Assembly (NCBI RefSeq): GCF_025215095.1
Contig: NZ_JALHAP010000070.1
Location: 61,903-125,902 of the forward strand
DNA: 64,000 bases
Source: Dryocola boscaweniae
Lineage (GTDB): Bacteria; Pseudomonadota; Gammaproteobacteria; Enterobacterales; Enterobacteriaceae
Direction of reading: 5' to 3'
Positions 10,035 through 19,801 of the stretch are shown here, piece after piece; the first letter of the stretch is position 1, and each line of letters opens with the position of its first letter. Made by a program: the position numbers and the translations under genes. The notes under the pieces were generated by a model that ran no database searches, was not told the origin of the DNA, and worked only from the letters and a program-made list of their open reading frames with translations.

Positions 10035-12416
10035 GTGAAAATAAATAACTCTGGATCGCGTGTCCTCGCGATCTTATCAGCCCTGTTTGCGGTGCTTACC
10101 GGGCTGTATTTACTTATTGGCGGGATATGGTTAGCGGCAATTGGCGGGTCCTGGTACTACCCAATTGCAGGGGTGGTGATGCTTGTCACCGCATGGTTAC
10201 TTTGGCAACGCAAGGCATTGGCGCTGTGGATTTATGCCGCATTACTGCTTTGCACTCTGGCCTGGTCCGTCTGGGAGGTCGGTTTCGATTTTTGGGCACT
10301 TACACCACGTTTAGACGTTCTGTTCTTCTTTGGCGTGTGGCTGCTGTTGCCCTTTGTCTATCGTCAGTTCATCTTGCCTGCCGCGGGTGCCGCACCGGCC
10401 TTAGGCGCCGTTCTGGCCGTCACCGTTGTGGCGCTAATCTGGGCGGTATTTAACGATCCGCAGGAAATTAACGGCACGCTCAGCGCAGATGCAACCGCTT
10501 CTGCCGCGCCAGCTTCCACTATTCCTGATGCAGACTGGCCTGCTTATGGACGCAATCAGGAAGGCCAGCGCTACTCTCCTTTGAAGCAGATTAACGATAA
10601 AAACGTTGGCCAACTAAAAGAAGCCTGGTCGTTCCAGACTGGCGATGTGAAGCGCCCAACCGATCCGGGCGAAGTCACCAACGAAGTTACCCCGATTAAA
10701 ATCCGCGACACGCTTTACCTGTGTACCGCACACCAGCAGCTTTTCGCGCTGGATGCCGCAACGGGTAAGCAGAAATGGAAATTTGATCCGCGTCTGGATA
10801 CCAATCCTTCGTTCCAGCACGTAACCTGCCGTGGTGTTTCTTATCATGAAGCCACAGCGGATAACGCCAGCCCGGACGTTGTTTCAGACTGTCCGCGTCG
10901 CATCATCCTTCCGGTGAACGATGGCCGCCTGTTTGCAGTGAATGCTGATAACGGCCAGCTATGCGAAAGCTTTGCCAACAAAGGTATTCTGAACCTGCAA
11001 ACTAATATGCCGGTAACGACGCCTGGCATGTATGAACCGACTTCACCGCCAGTCATCACTGATAAAGTGATTGTCATTGCGGGTGCGGTAACGGATAACT
11101 ACTCCACTCGCGAGCCGTCTGGCGTGATTCGTGGATTTGACGTGAACAGCGGCAAACTGCTGTGGGCATTCGATCCGGGCGCTAAAGACCCGAATGCGAT
11201 TCCGGGCGATGAACATCATTTCACCATCAACTCACCTAACTCCTGGGCGCCGGCAGCTTACGATGCCAAACTGGATCTGGTGTATCTGCCGATGGGCGTG
11301 ACCACTCCGGATATCTGGGGCGGCAACCGCACGCCGGAGCAGGAGCGTTATGCCAGCAGCATTCTGGCGTTAAACGCAACAACCGGGAAACTGGCGTGGT
11401 CTTATCAAACCGTGCACCACGATCTGTGGGACATGGACATGCCATCTCAGCCAACGCTTGCGGATATCACCGATAAGAACGGCAATACCGTTCCGGTAAT
11501 CTACGCACCGGCGAAAACCGGCAATATCTTTGTGCTGGATCGTCGTGACGGCAAGCTGGTTGTTCCAGCTCCGGAAAAACCGGTTCCACAGGGCGCGGCG
11601 AAAGGCGACTACGTTACGCCTACCCAACCGTTCTCCGATCTGAGCTTCCGTCCGAAGAAAGATTTGAGCGGTGCGGATATGTGGGGCGCGACGATCTACG
11701 ATCAGATGGTCTGCCGCATTATCTTCCATAAGCTGCGTTATGAAGGCATTTTCACCCCGCCATCTGAGCAAGGCACGCTGGTATTCCCGGGCAACCTGGG
11801 GATGTTCGAATGGGGCGGCATTTCTGTCGATCCTAATCGCCAGGTTGCGATTGCTAACCCGATGGCGCTGCCGTTTGTCTCTAAACTGATGCCGCGTGGC
11901 CCAGGCAACCCGATGGAGCCGCCTGAAGCGGGACAAGGTACCGGTTCTGAGGTAGGTATTCAGCCGCAGTACGGCGTGCCGTATGGCGTAACGCTTAACC
12001 CGTTCCTCTCTCCGTTCGGCTTACCCTGTAAGCAACCGGCGTGGGGCTACATCTCTGCGGTGGATCTGAAAACCAACGAAGTGGTGTGGAAAAAACGTAT
12101 CGGGACCGTGCGCGACAGCTCACCGCTTCCGCTGCCGTTCAAAATGGGGATGCCAATGCTGGGCGGCCCAATCTCTACAGCGGGCAACATCCTGTTCATT
12201 GGCGCGACCGCAGACAATTACCTGCGCGCGTATAACATGAGCAACGGTGAAAAACTGTGGGAAGCGCGTCTGCCAGCCGGTGGCCAGGCAACGCCGATGA
12301 CTTATGAAGTAAACGGTAAACAGTACGTTGTGATTTCCGCGGGCGGCCACGGCTCCTTCGGTACAACCATGGGCGATTACATTGTCGCTTACGCTTTACC
12401 GGACGACGCTAAGTAA
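10035..12416 (+). CDS. gcd: Membrane-bound PQQ-dependent glucose dehydrogenase
   Basis: Gcd oxidises glucose to gluconolactone in the periplasm and passes electrons to ubiquinone. The N-terminal ~150 residues contain five hydrophobic segments that anchor the protein; the rest is a PQQ-binding propeller with WPAYGRNQEGQRYSPL, FQHVTCRGVSYHE, HHDLWDMDMPSQP and YAPAKTGNIFVLDRRDG, which hold the expected active-site His, Asp and Lys. I choose GTG 10035 (793 aa, KINNSGSR...), which fits the E. coli N-terminus and length (796). The frame is open upstream to 9984 without conservation. Whether the host makes PQQ cannot be judged here. Confidence 0.93.
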   Translation: MKINNSGSRVLAILSALFAVLTGLYLLIGGIWLAAIGGSWYYPIAGVVMLVTAWLLWQRKALALWIYAALLLCTLAWSVWEVGFDFWALTPRLDVLFFFGVWLLLPFVYRQFILPAAGAAPALGAVLAVTVVALIWAVFNDPQEINGTLSADATASAAPASTIPDADWPAYGRNQEGQRYSPLKQINDKNVGQLKEAWSFQTGDVKRPTDPGEVTNEVTPIKIRDTLYLCTAHQQLFALDAATGKQKWKFDPRLDTNPSFQHVTCRGVSYHEATADNASPDVVSDCPRRIILPVNDGRLFAVNADNGQLCESFANKGILNLQTNMPVTTPGMYEPTSPPVITDKVIVIAGAVTDNYSTREPSGVIRGFDVNSGKLLWAFDPGAKDPNAIPGDEHHFTINSPNSWAPAAYDAKLDLVYLPMGVTTPDIWGGNRTPEQERYASSILALNATTGKLAWSYQTVHHDLWDMDMPSQPTLADITDKNGNTVPVIYAPAKTGNIFVLDRRDGKLVVPAPEKPVPQGAAKGDYVTPTQPFSDLSFRPKKDLSGADMWGATIYDQMVCRIIFHKLRYEGIFTPPSEQGTLVFPGNLGMFEWGGISVDPNRQVAIANPMALPFVSKLMPRGPGNPMEPPEAGQGTGSEVGIQPQYGVPYGVTLNPFLSPFGLPCKQPAWGYISAVDLKTNEVVWKKRIGTVRDSSPLPLPFKMGMPMLGGPISTAGNILFIGATADNYLRAYNMSNGEKLWEARLPAGGQATPMTYEVNGKQYVVISAGGHGSFGTTMGDYIVAYALPDDAK

Positions 12417-12426
12417 ACCTTCATTG

Positions 12427-12488
12427 CCCTCTCCTGCGAGAGGGGAATGAATCGAAAATGCCCTCGCCTTATGGTGCGGGCATTTTTT
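12427..12488. terminator. Double hairpin between convergent gcd and cueO
   Basis: The first hairpin is CCCTCTC (12427-12433) with GAGAGGG (12438-12444). The second, AAAATGCCC (12455-12463) with GGGCATTTT (12478-12486), is followed by further T residues and is a good intrinsic terminator for gcd. A-rich sequence on the left could also help end cueO. Confidence 0.8.
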
Positions 12489-14047
12489 TACGCCACGGTA
12501 AATCCAAGCATCATGCCGGTATCTTCGTGCTCAAGCAGATGACAGTGCGCCATATAGGCATGCTCTTTGGAAGCTGCGTTATTGAAACGCACCAACACCT
12601 CGCTGCGCCCGCCTTCAACATGTACGGTATCTTTCCAGCCCTGACGGTGTGCCGCGACCGGCTGGCCGTTTTCGCTCAGAATGCGGAACTGCGTGCCGTG
12701 AATGTGAAACGGATGCAGCATCATGTCGCCTTCGCCTGAGATCGTCCATTTCTCATATTTTCCCTTAACGGCTGCAAAAGCGGGCGCATTCATATCGAAA
12801 GCCTTGCCGTTTATCTTGTTGGCGTTGTGGAAGTCGAATCCGTGACCTCCCTGACCATGCCCCATCGCGCCGTGATTCATTCCGCCCATGTTGCCATGCC
12901 CGGCCATGCTCATGCCCGCCATGGCCTGCTCGCCGTATTTGTCCGCCAGCGCCTGCATGCCCATCATATCGAGCATCGGGTCCATCATTAGCTGCAACCA
13001 GCGCTCGGTCAGCCCTTCCAGAGGAGGTAATGGAGGCATTTCAACCAGCTTATCCGGTAGCGTTCCGGAAGCGGCGATACGCAGCGGCTGAATGCGTGTG
13101 ACCGGCACCGGTTTATCAAACGGGGCGACGGTCATACCCATTTGTTTGACGGGCAGCGTGACGATATCAAAGGGTTTACCGTCCCGGGTATCCACCAGCA
13201 CTTCAAAACGCTCGCCCATTAGCATCGGCAGTTCGGTAACTTTCACCGGCTCGGCCAGCAGGCCGCCGTCGCTGGCAATCACATACAAAGGACGATTGTC
13301 GCTGGCGGCGATGTTTAAGGTTCGGGCGTTACAGCCGTTCAGTAAACGCAGACGCAGCCAGCCGCGTGGATTAGCATGCTGCGGGTAGCGCGCGCCGTTG
13401 CACAACAGCGTGTCACCAAACCAGCCCACCGCGGCGCTCATTACATCCAGCTTGTAATCAATCTGGCCATCGGCGGAAAAACGTTTGTCCTGAATAATCA
13501 GCGGAACATCGTCGATGCCCCACTGCTTTGGCAACATTAGCTGACGGCTTTCGGTATCTTCAATCAACACCAGACCCGCAAGCCCCATCGCGACCTGATG
13601 TCCGGTTTTACCGTGCTGATGAGGATGGAACCAGCAGGTCGCCGCGCGTTGCTGCGGGGTGAAAGTTACGCTGCGCTTCTCCCCTGCAGCGATCACGCCC
13701 TGCGGGCCGCCGTCAACCTCGCCCGGGACTTCCAGGCCATGCCAGTGCACCGTAGTTTCTTCAGCCAGGCTATTATAAATATCTACGGTAACAGCTTCGC
13801 CCTGGGTCAGTTGCAAGGCTGGGCCAAGCAGATTGCCGTTGTATCCCCAGGTGGCGGTAGATTTTGCGCCAAAGGCGGTCTTGCCGGACTGGACGGTTAA
13901 GCGAATGCTATTTTTAGCATCCGGGGCGAGTAAATCAGGGACAGGTAAAACGGGGCGATCCGCCGCCAGTGCCGCACGGCTCCAGAGCGGCAATGCGCTA
14001 AACGCGCCAACAGCGGCGGAATATTTCAGGAAATCACGACGATGCAT
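12488..14047 (-). CDS. cueO: Periplasmic multicopper oxidase CueO
   Basis: CueO oxidises Cu(I) to Cu(II) in the periplasm. The start at ATG 14047 (519 aa) follows AAAGGA and begins a Tat signal, MHRRDFLKY, with twin Arg. The four copper-binding blocks are visible: [23 protein letters not shown] and [15 protein letters not shown] Met/His-rich insert (residues about 360-420, e.g. [17 protein letters not shown]) is the accessory copper-binding region. The frame is open to 14170, but that extension covers the CueR promoter and is not coding. It converges on gcd. Confidence 0.96.
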   Translation of the reverse strand: MHRRDFLKYSAAVGAFSALPLWSRAALAADRPVLPVPDLLAPDAKNSIRLTVQSGKTAFGAKSTATWGYNGNLLGPALQLTQGEAVTVDIYNSLAEETTVHWHGLEVPGEVDGGPQGVIAAGEKRSVTFTPQQRAATCWFHPHQHGKTGHQVAMGLAGLVLIEDTESRQLMLPKQWGIDDVPLIIQDKRFSADGQIDYKLDVMSAAVGWFGDTLLCNGARYPQHANPRGWLRLRLLNGCNARTLNIAASDNRPLYVIASDGGLLAEPVKVTELPMLMGERFEVLVDTRDGKPFDIVTLPVKQMGMTVAPFDKPVPVTRIQPLRIAASGTLPDKLVEMPPLPPLEGLTERWLQLMMDPMLDMMGMQALADKYGEQAMAGMSMAGHGNMGGMNHGAMGHGQGGHGFDFHNANKINGKAFDMNAPAFAAVKGKYEKWTISGEGDMMLHPFHIHGTQFRILSENGQPVAAHRQGWKDTVHVEGGRSEVLVRFNNAASKEHAYMAHCHLLEHEDTGMMLGFTVA

Positions 14048-14081
14048 ATTCAATTCCTTTAAGTCAGCAGGCGTGCCTGTG

Positions 14082-14112
14082 AGCATAAACCTTTCCCTAA
14101 CGGGAAGGTCAA
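14082..14112 (-). promoter_or_regulatory. CueR-type promoter of cueO
   Basis: Read on the minus strand: -35 TTGACC (14107-14112), exactly 19 bases (14088-14106), and -10 TATGCT (14082-14087). The spacer holds the dyad ACCTTCCC / GGGAAAGGT. An over-long 19-base spacer with a CCTTCC-type dyad is the hallmark of MerR-family copper promoters recognised by CueR. It lies about 35 bases upstream of the cueO ATG. Confidence 0.88.
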
Positions 14113-14192
14113 GTTTGCGGCAGATAATAAATCTCGTCGTGGTCCAATTAACTGTGATAACGTTTCGCATCTGATAAAAAGTGGTAGACGTG

Positions 14193-14540
14193 ATGAAGAT
14201 GGGAGTTAGGGCGTTAATGTTGGGTGTTTTGCTGGCCTTTTCCTCCAGCAGTCAAGCGCTTAGCGAATCCGAAGCAGAAGATATGGCCGATCTGACTGCG
14301 GTGTTTGTGTTTTTGAAAAATGATTGCGGCTACCAAAACCTCCCTAACGGACAGATTCGTCGCGCGCTGGTCTTTTTTGCTCAGCAAAACCAGTGGGATT
14401 TAAGCAACTACGATAGCTTCAACATGAAGGCATTGGGTGAGGACAGCTACCGCGATCTGAGCGGCATCGCCATCCCGACGGCAAATAAGTGTAAATCGTT
14501 GGCCCGTGACTCTTTAAGCCTGCTCGCCTACGTTAAGTAA
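14193..14540 (+). CDS. yacC: YacC family small secreted protein
   Basis: This 115 aa protein starts at ATG 14193 ([14 protein letters not shown]) with a signal peptide ending near SSQALS. The mature part ([34 protein letters not shown]...) is almost identical to E. coli YacC and relates to the small pilotin-like proteins of secretion systems. The mature domain has a Cys near the start and another near the C-terminus (NKCKSLA) that could form a disulphide. The function is not established. A GTG at 14181 is an alternative start. It is divergent from cueO. Confidence 0.88.
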   Translation: MKMGVRALMLGVLLAFSSSSQALSESEAEDMADLTAVFVFLKNDCGYQNLPNGQIRRALVFFAQQNQWDLSNYDSFNMKALGEDSYRDLSGIAIPTANKCKSLARDSLSLLAYVK

Positions 14541-14565
14541 CCCGCCTTCCCCAAACCTCTGTTGA

Positions 14566-14595
14566 AACAATAGCCGTGCACAGACGGCTATTGTT
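14566..14595 (+). terminator. Hairpin between yacC and speE
   Basis: AACAATAGCCGT (14566-14577) pairs perfectly with ACGGCTATTGTT (14584-14595) around a six-base loop. There is only a short T run, so termination efficiency is uncertain. The speE promoter probably lies just after it. Confidence 0.6.
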
Positions 14596-14648
14596 GGCTA
14601 TTATGTTGCGCCTATTTTTCAAGGGTGTTAACGAAGAGGTATAAGCCT

Positions 14649-15515
14649 ATGACCGATAAAAAAGTGTGGCGCGAAACGCTGCATGAAAATTTTGGCCAGT
14701 ACTTTACCATCGACAATGTGCTGTATCACGAGAAGACGGAACACCAGGATCTGGTTATCTTCGAAAACGCCGCTTTCGGGCGCGTGATGGCGTTAGATGG
14801 CGTAGTGCAAACCACCGAACGCGATGAATTTATTTATCATGAAATGATGACCCACGTTCCTCTGCTGGCGCATGGCCAGGCGAAACACGTGCTGATTATC
14901 GGCGGTGGCGATGGCGCGATGCTGCGTGAAGTCACACGTCACAAAAGCGTCGAAAGCATCACCATGGTGGAAATCGATGCGGGCGTCGTGTCGTTTTGTC
15001 GTCAGTACCTGCCGAACCACAATGCCGGCAGCTACGACGATCCGCGTTTTAATCTGGTGATTGACGACGGCGTCAACTTTGTTAACCAGACAGCGCAAAC
15101 GTTTGACGTGATTATTTCCGACTGTACCGACCCAATCGGGCCGGGCGAAAGTCTGTTTACCTCCGCGTTTTACGAAGGCTGCAAACGCTGCCTGAATCCC
15201 GGCGGGATTTTTGTGGCGCAAAACGGCGTTTGCTTCCTGCAGCAGGATGAAGCCATCGACAGCCACCGCAAGCTGAGCCACTACTTTGCCGATGTGAGCT
15301 TTTACCAGGCGGCGATACCTACCTATTTCGGCGGCATCATGACCTTTGCGTGGGCGACGGATAATCCCGCGCTGCGCCACCTCAGTCCTGAGACCATCCA
15401 GGCTCGTTTCCACAAAGCCGGTATTAGCTGCCGCTATTACAACCCGGCAATCCACACGGCGGCGTTCGCTTTGCCGCAGTATTTGCAAGATGCGCTGGCC
15501 AGCCAGTCATCCTAA
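14649..15515 (+). CDS. speE: Spermidine synthase
   Basis: SpeE transfers aminopropyl from decarboxylated SAM to putrescine. At 288 aa from ATG 14649 it matches the E. coli enzyme; AGAGG lies 9 bases upstream. Seen: the nucleotide-binding loop [21 protein letters not shown], and the catalytic region [14 protein letters not shown]. The frame runs back to 14625 without conservation. speD, which makes the co-substrate, follows after 14 bases, so the pair is an operon. Confidence 0.97.
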   Translation: MTDKKVWRETLHENFGQYFTIDNVLYHEKTEHQDLVIFENAAFGRVMALDGVVQTTERDEFIYHEMMTHVPLLAHGQAKHVLIIGGGDGAMLREVTRHKSVESITMVEIDAGVVSFCRQYLPNHNAGSYDDPRFNLVIDDGVNFVNQTAQTFDVIISDCTDPIGPGESLFTSAFYEGCKRCLNPGGIFVAQNGVCFLQQDEAIDSHRKLSHYFADVSFYQAAIPTYFGGIMTFAWATDNPALRHLSPETIQARFHKAGISCRYYNPAIHTAAFALPQYLQDALASQSS

Positions 15516-15529
15516 GGAGGTGATAAAAA

Positions 15530-16324
15530 TTGAAAAAGCTGAAACTACACGGCTTTAACAACCTGACGAAAAGCCTGAGTTTTTGTATCTACGATATTTG
15601 CTATGCCAAAACCGCCGACGAGCGTGATGGTTATATTGCGTATATTGATGAGCTGTATAACGCGAACCGTCTGACGGAGATCCTCAGCGAGACCTGCTCC
15701 ATTATTGGCGCGAATATTTTGAATATCGCCCGCCAGGACTACGAACCGCAGGGTGCGAGCGTGACTATTCTGGTCAGCGAAGAGCCTGTCGATCCGCAAA
15801 GCATCGACACTTCTGAACATCCAGGCCCGCTGCCGGACGCTATTGTCGCCCACCTTGATAAAAGCCATATTTGCGTACACACCTATCCGGAAAGCCACCC
15901 GGAGGGCGGACTGTGTACTTTCAGGGCCGACATAGAAGTATCAACCTGCGGCGTTATCTCACCGCTAAAAGCGCTGAATTACCTCATCCACCAACTGGAA
16001 TCCGATATTGTCACCGTTGATTATCGCGTGCGCGGCTTTACCCGCGACGTGCACGGTATGAAACACTTTATCGACCATGAAATTAATTCGATTCAGAACT
16101 TTATGTCTGACGATATGAAAGCGCTGTATGACATGGTGGACGTCAACGTTTATCAGGAGAACATCTTCCATACCAAGATGTTACTTAAAGAGTTCGATCT
16201 TAAGCATTACATGTTCCACACCCGCCCGGAAGATTTGAGCGAAGAGGAACGCAGAACGATTACGGATTTGCTCTGGAAAGAGATGCGCGAGATTTATTAC
16301 GGACGCAATATCCCACACATCTGA
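15530..16324 (+). CDS. speD: S-adenosylmethionine decarboxylase proenzyme, TTG start
   Basis: SpeD makes decarboxylated SAM for SpeE. The 264 aa proenzyme cleaves itself before Ser112, visible as [15 protein letters not shown], to form a pyruvoyl group. The start codon is TTG at 15530, preceded by TAAGGAGGTGA (15514-15524), a full-length match to the anti-Shine-Dalgarno. The strong site probably compensates for the poor start codon. The end converges on yacL across a REP-like hairpin. Confidence 0.96.
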   Translation: MKKLKLHGFNNLTKSLSFCIYDICYAKTADERDGYIAYIDELYNANRLTEILSETCSIIGANILNIARQDYEPQGASVTILVSEEPVDPQSIDTSEHPGPLPDAIVAHLDKSHICVHTYPESHPEGGLCTFRADIEVSTCGVISPLKALNYLIHQLESDIVTVDYRVRGFTRDVHGMKHFIDHEINSIQNFMSDDMKALYDMVDVNVYQENIFHTKMLLKEFDLKHYMFHTRPEDLSEEERRTITDLLWKEMREIYYGRNIPHI

Positions 16325-16333
16325 TGCGATTGT

Positions 16334-16363
16334 GGCGGGTAGCGCTTTGCGCGCCCGCCCTAC
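16334..16363. repeat. REP-like palindromic element
   Basis: Read on the minus strand it starts GTAGGGCGGGCGCGC and ends AGCGCTACCCGCC, fitting the enterobacterial REP pattern of GTAGG-type head and imperfect palindrome. It fills the gap between convergent speD and yacL and is a likely transcript-end structure. Confidence 0.75.
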
Positions 16364-16372
16364 AAATAACCG

Positions 16373-16735
16373 CTAGCGGTGGTTCACAAACTCCCGGTAA
16401 GCATTTACCACCTGCAGAAAATCTTCCACGCCGCAAAATGACAGGCTTTCTTCGTCGTAGTAGCTCATTCCTTCTTCTATCTCATCACCGGAAATTTCCA
16501 GTTGATTGGCGCGGATAATCACCTCTTCACCGTCGAGCCAGAGAGTATATTCGTGCCCGGTGCGTTGCCACTGACGCTCGCTGCCCTTTACCGAGTGCGC
16601 CGCCTGCTCAACTTCATCGAGCAAGGCCAGATTATCTTTTACTTCTTCGTTAAACCAATGGCCCACGACTTCGTGCCCCATCGACATACGCACCAATACC
16701 CGTCCGGTGACATCGCGCAAAAATTCATATTCCAT
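16373..16735 (-). CDS. yacL: YacL family protein (UPF0231)
   Basis: This 120 aa acidic protein starts at ATG 16735 after GAGGA. It begins [11 protein letters not shown] and is highly similar to E. coli YacL over its full length. No catalytic motif or membrane segment is visible, and its function is not established. The frame is open upstream to 16948, but that extension overlaps the acnB terminator and is not conserved. It lies downstream of acnB on the same strand. Confidence 0.92.
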   Translation of the reverse strand: MEYEFLRDVTGRVLVRMSMGHEVVGHWFNEEVKDNLALLDEVEQAAHSVKGSERQWQRTGHEYTLWLDGEEVIIRANQLEISGDEIEEGMSYYDEESLSFCGVEDFLQVVNAYREFVNHR

Positions 16736-16845
16736 GGTGTTTTCCTCAGCACTGCGAGGGAAAACCAGCCCCCCTTCGCGTATAAAGTAATTATCGCAGC
16801 AAAGTGGGTTAAAAACAGCGTGGCGGAACACCTCAGGCAAATAAA

Positions 16846-16867
16846 AAGGGAGACCGAAGCCTCCCTT
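16846..16867 (-). terminator. acnB terminator
   Basis: On the minus strand AAGGGAGGC pairs with GTCTCCCTT around a UUCG tetraloop, followed by TTTATTT. It lies 19 bases after the acnB stop. Confidence 0.85.
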
Positions 16868-16886
16868 ATCGCAGACTGCAGATAAA

Positions 16887-19484
16887 TTACACTGCGGTCT
16901 GGAAAATAACGCCGTCGGCTTTTTCGGTGTACTGAGAAAGCTGATCAAAGTTCAGATAACGGTAGGTATCTACCGCGGTCTTATCAACCTGCGTCATAAA
17001 GGTCTGGTATTCGTCCGGCGTTGGCAGTTTGCCCAACAGCGAAGCTACGGCGGCAAGTTCCGCAGAAGCCAGGAAGACGTTAGCTCCGGTCCCCAGGCGG
17101 TTCGGGAAGTTACGGGTGGACGTTGAAACTACCGTCGCGCCGTCAGCTACACGCGCCTGGTTACCCATACACAGTGAACAGCCCGGAATTTCAATACGCG
17201 CTCCGCTCTTACCAAAGACGCTGTAATAGCCTTCTTCGGTGAGCTGTGCGGCATCCATTCGCGTTGGCGGCGCAACCCACAGGCGAGTCGGCAACTGGCC
17301 CTGGTGGCTATCCAGCAGCTTACCGGCGGCACGGAAGTGACCAATGTTGGTCATGCAGGAGCCGATAAACACTTCATCGATTTTCTCGCCCTGAACATCA
17401 GACAGCAGACGCGCATCGTCCGGATCGTTTGGCGCGCAAAGAATTGGCTCTTTGATATCGTTCAGATCGATGTCAATCACGGCCGCATATTCTGCGTCAG
17501 CATCAGCTTCCAGCAGTTGCGGATCGGCCAGCCATTTCTCCATGCCCTGGATACGGCGCTCAAGTGTACGACGATCGCCATAGCCTTCAGCAATCATCCA
17601 CTTCAGCAGCACGATGTTGGAGTTCAGGTACTCTTCGATCGGCTCGCGATCCAGCTTGATGGTACAGCCTGCCGCAGAGCGTTCTGCGGACGCATCGGTC
17701 AGCTCAAACGCCTGCTCAACTTTCAGCGTCGGCAGACCTTCGATTTCCAGGATGCGGCCAGAGAAGATGTTTTTCTTCCCTTTCTTCTCAACGGTCAGCA
17801 AGCCTTGTTTGATGGCATACAGAGGAATGGCATGAACCAAATCGCGCAGAGTGATGCCCGGCTGCATTTTACCCTTGAAGCGCACCAGCACTGATTCAGG
17901 CATATCCAGCGGCATTACACCGGTTGCCGCCGCAAAAGCGACCAGACCGGAACCCGCCGGGAAGGAAATGCCGATGGGGAAACGAGTATGGGAGTCACCA
18001 CCCGTACCTACGGTGTCCGGCAGCAGCATACGGTTCAGCCAGGAGTGAATAACGCCGTCGCCCGGACGCAGCGATACGCCGCCACGGTTCATGATGAAGT
18101 CCGGCAGCGTGTGGTGAGTGGTGACATCCACAGGCTTAGGATAAGCCGCCGTATGGCAGAAGGACTGCATCACCAGATCCGCGGAGAAGCCCAGGCATGC
18201 CAGGTCTTTCAGTTCATCGCGAGTCATTGGACCGGTAGTATCCTGAGAACCGACGGAAGTCATTTTGGGTTCGCAGTACTGGTTCGGGCGAATACCCTCA
18301 ACGCCACAGGCACGGCCAACCATTTTCTGTGCCAGCGAGAAGCCACGGGTGCTTTCAGCCACATCTTTCGCCTGAACGAAGACTTCGCTGTGCGGCAGAT
18401 TCAGGGCTTCACGCGCTTTGGTCGTCAGGCCACGACCGATGATCAGCGGAATACGGCCGCCGGCACGAACTTCGTCCAGCAGCACGTCAGTTTTCAGCTC
18501 GAAGCTTGCAATCAGCTCGTTAGTTTCGTGTTTACGCACTTCGCCTTTATACGGATAAATGTCGATAACATCGCCCATATTCAGGTTGTTCACGTCCACT
18601 TCGATTGGCAGCGCACCAGCATCTTCCATAGTGTTAAAGAAGATTGGCGCAATTTTACCGCCGAGCACCACACCGCCGCCGCGCTTATTCGGCACGTTAG
18701 GAATGTCGTCACCCATGAACCACAGCACGGAGTTAGTCGCGGATTTACGGGACGAACCGGTACCTACGACGTCACCGACGTAAGCCAGTGGGAAACCTTT
18801 TTTGTTCAGGGCTTCGATTTGTTTGATTGGGCCAACGCTTCCAGGCAGGTCCGGCTCAATGCCTTCGCGGGCGTTTTTCAGCATCGCCAGGGCGTGCAGA
18901 GGGATATCCGGGCGCGACCAGGCGTCCGGTGCTGGCGACAGGTCATCGGTGTTGGTTTCGCCGGTCACTTTAAAGACGGTAACGGTGATTTTTTCGGCCA
19001 ATTTCGGACGAGACAGGAACCACTCGGCGTCGGCCCAGGATTTCAGAACCTTTTGCGCATGGATGTTGCCCGCTTTCGCTTTCTCTTCCACATCATAGAA
19101 GTTATCGAACATCAGCAGCGTATGGGACAGCGCTTTAGCAGCGATAGCGGCCAGCGTTTCGTTATCCAGCGCGTCAATCAGCGGATGAATATTATAGCCG
19201 CCCTGCATGGTGCCAAGCAGCTCAACCGCTTTTTCAGGGGAGATTAATGGGGAGATAGCGTCGCCTTTGGCGAGCGCTGCAAGAAAACCGGCTTTAACGT
19301 AGGCGGCTTCATCAACGCCTGGCGGAACACGATTGGTAATCAGATCTAACAGGAATTCTTCTTCGCCAGCAGGCGGATTCTTCAGCAGCTCAACCAGTGC
19401 GGCCATTTGGGTTGCATCTAATGGTTTTGCAACAATCCCCTCGGCGGCACGTTCAGCTACGTGCTTACGGTATTCTTCTAGCAC
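16887..19484 (-). CDS. acnB: Aconitate hydratase B
   Basis: AcnB is the main TCA-cycle aconitase and binds its own mRNA when its cluster is lost. The GTG at 19484 follows GAGGAG and gives 865 aa starting (M)[13 protein letters not shown], equal to E. coli. The [4Fe-4S] ligands are visible in [11 protein letters not shown] and [12 protein letters not shown]; the N-terminal HEAT-like domain is characteristic of the B type. The frame is open to 19640, which would cover the promoter and is rejected. yacH, between acnB and lpdA in E. coli, is missing here. Confidence 0.97.
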   Translation of the reverse strand: MLEEYRKHVAERAAEGIVAKPLDATQMAALVELLKNPPAGEEEFLLDLITNRVPPGVDEAAYVKAGFLAALAKGDAISPLISPEKAVELLGTMQGGYNIHPLIDALDNETLAAIAAKALSHTLLMFDNFYDVEEKAKAGNIHAQKVLKSWADAEWFLSRPKLAEKITVTVFKVTGETNTDDLSPAPDAWSRPDIPLHALAMLKNAREGIEPDLPGSVGPIKQIEALNKKGFPLAYVGDVVGTGSSRKSATNSVLWFMGDDIPNVPNKRGGGVVLGGKIAPIFFNTMEDAGALPIEVDVNNLNMGDVIDIYPYKGEVRKHETNELIASFELKTDVLLDEVRAGGRIPLIIGRGLTTKAREALNLPHSEVFVQAKDVAESTRGFSLAQKMVGRACGVEGIRPNQYCEPKMTSVGSQDTTGPMTRDELKDLACLGFSADLVMQSFCHTAAYPKPVDVTTHHTLPDFIMNRGGVSLRPGDGVIHSWLNRMLLPDTVGTGGDSHTRFPIGISFPAGSGLVAFAAATGVMPLDMPESVLVRFKGKMQPGITLRDLVHAIPLYAIKQGLLTVEKKGKKNIFSGRILEIEGLPTLKVEQAFELTDASAERSAAGCTIKLDREPIEEYLNSNIVLLKWMIAEGYGDRRTLERRIQGMEKWLADPQLLEADADAEYAAVIDIDLNDIKEPILCAPNDPDDARLLSDVQGEKIDEVFIGSCMTNIGHFRAAGKLLDSHQGQLPTRLWVAPPTRMDAAQLTEEGYYSVFGKSGARIEIPGCSLCMGNQARVADGATVVSTSTRNFPNRLGTGANVFLASAELAAVASLLGKLPTPDEYQTFMTQVDKTAVDTYRYLNFDQLSQYTEKADGVIFQTAV

Positions 19485-19589
19485 GACGGTTCTCCTCGCT
19501 CTCATTGTCATATGGCGCCACCAGGCTAATCTCTTCACGCTCCTGTGAGACAGCAGTTTGTAGGGTAAATGCCCGATACCGCGTCGGGC

Positions 19590-19618
19590 AGCATAGCAGG
19601 ATTTCCGGGGGGTGTTAA
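19590..19618 (-). promoter_or_regulatory. Predicted sigma-70 promoter of acnB
   Basis: On the minus strand: -35 TTAACA (19613-19618), 17 bases, -10 TATGCT (19590-19595) with an upstream TGC extension. The expected start near 19582 gives a leader of about 98 bases. A hairpin GCCCGA/TCGGGC spans 19571-19589 at the transcript's 5' end. Confidence 0.7.
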
Positions 19619-19699
19619 TCCGTTTACAAAAAAGCAACATTATATTTTTGCTGAATCGTTAAAGGCGAAAGATTACTTTTCGATATGTCCTTTGAGAGC

Positions 19700-19720
19700 A
19701 AAAAAACCGCCTTTCGGCGG
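19700..19720 (-). terminator. Second lpdA terminator
   Basis: On the minus strand CCGCC, a GAAA tetraloop, GGCGG and seven T residues. It lies 64 bases downstream of the first lpdA terminator. Confidence 0.75.
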
Positions 19721-19730
19721 CGATTTGTTT

Positions 19731-19752
19731 TGCGCAAGCTTGTCCGACCTAC
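19731..19752. repeat. REP-like half element
   Basis: On the minus strand the sequence begins GTAGGTCGGACAAGC, the head of a typical REP, but the second palindrome arm is degenerate. It sits between the two lpdA terminators and may be a decayed REP. Confidence 0.45.
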
Positions 19753-19757
19753 AAAAA

Positions 19758-19785
19758 AACAAAAAACGGCCCCGCAGGGCCGTTT
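19758..19785 (-). terminator. First lpdA terminator
   Basis: On the minus strand AAACGGCCC, TGCG loop, GGGCCGTTT followed by a long T-rich tract. It starts 16 bases after the lpdA stop and should end the pdhR-aceEF-lpd transcript. Confidence 0.88.
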
Positions 19786-19801
19786 CGTCAAACTCGGAAA
19801 G

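Larger units (their letters stand above)
19485..19801. other. acnB-lpdA intergenic region
   Basis: This 317-base gap has no credible gene. Going down the minus strand it holds two lpdA terminators, a REP-like half-site, an AT-rich stretch, and then the acnB promoter and leader, described separately. Confidence 0.8.

Noticed and set aside
14048..14170. Longer cueO N-terminus
   Set aside because: It would run through the CueR promoter and bury the Tat signal.
17988..19247. 419-codon open frame on the plus strand inside acnB
   Set aside because: It mirrors the codon pattern of acnB on the other strand, has no family resemblance or ribosome site, and acnB is full length.
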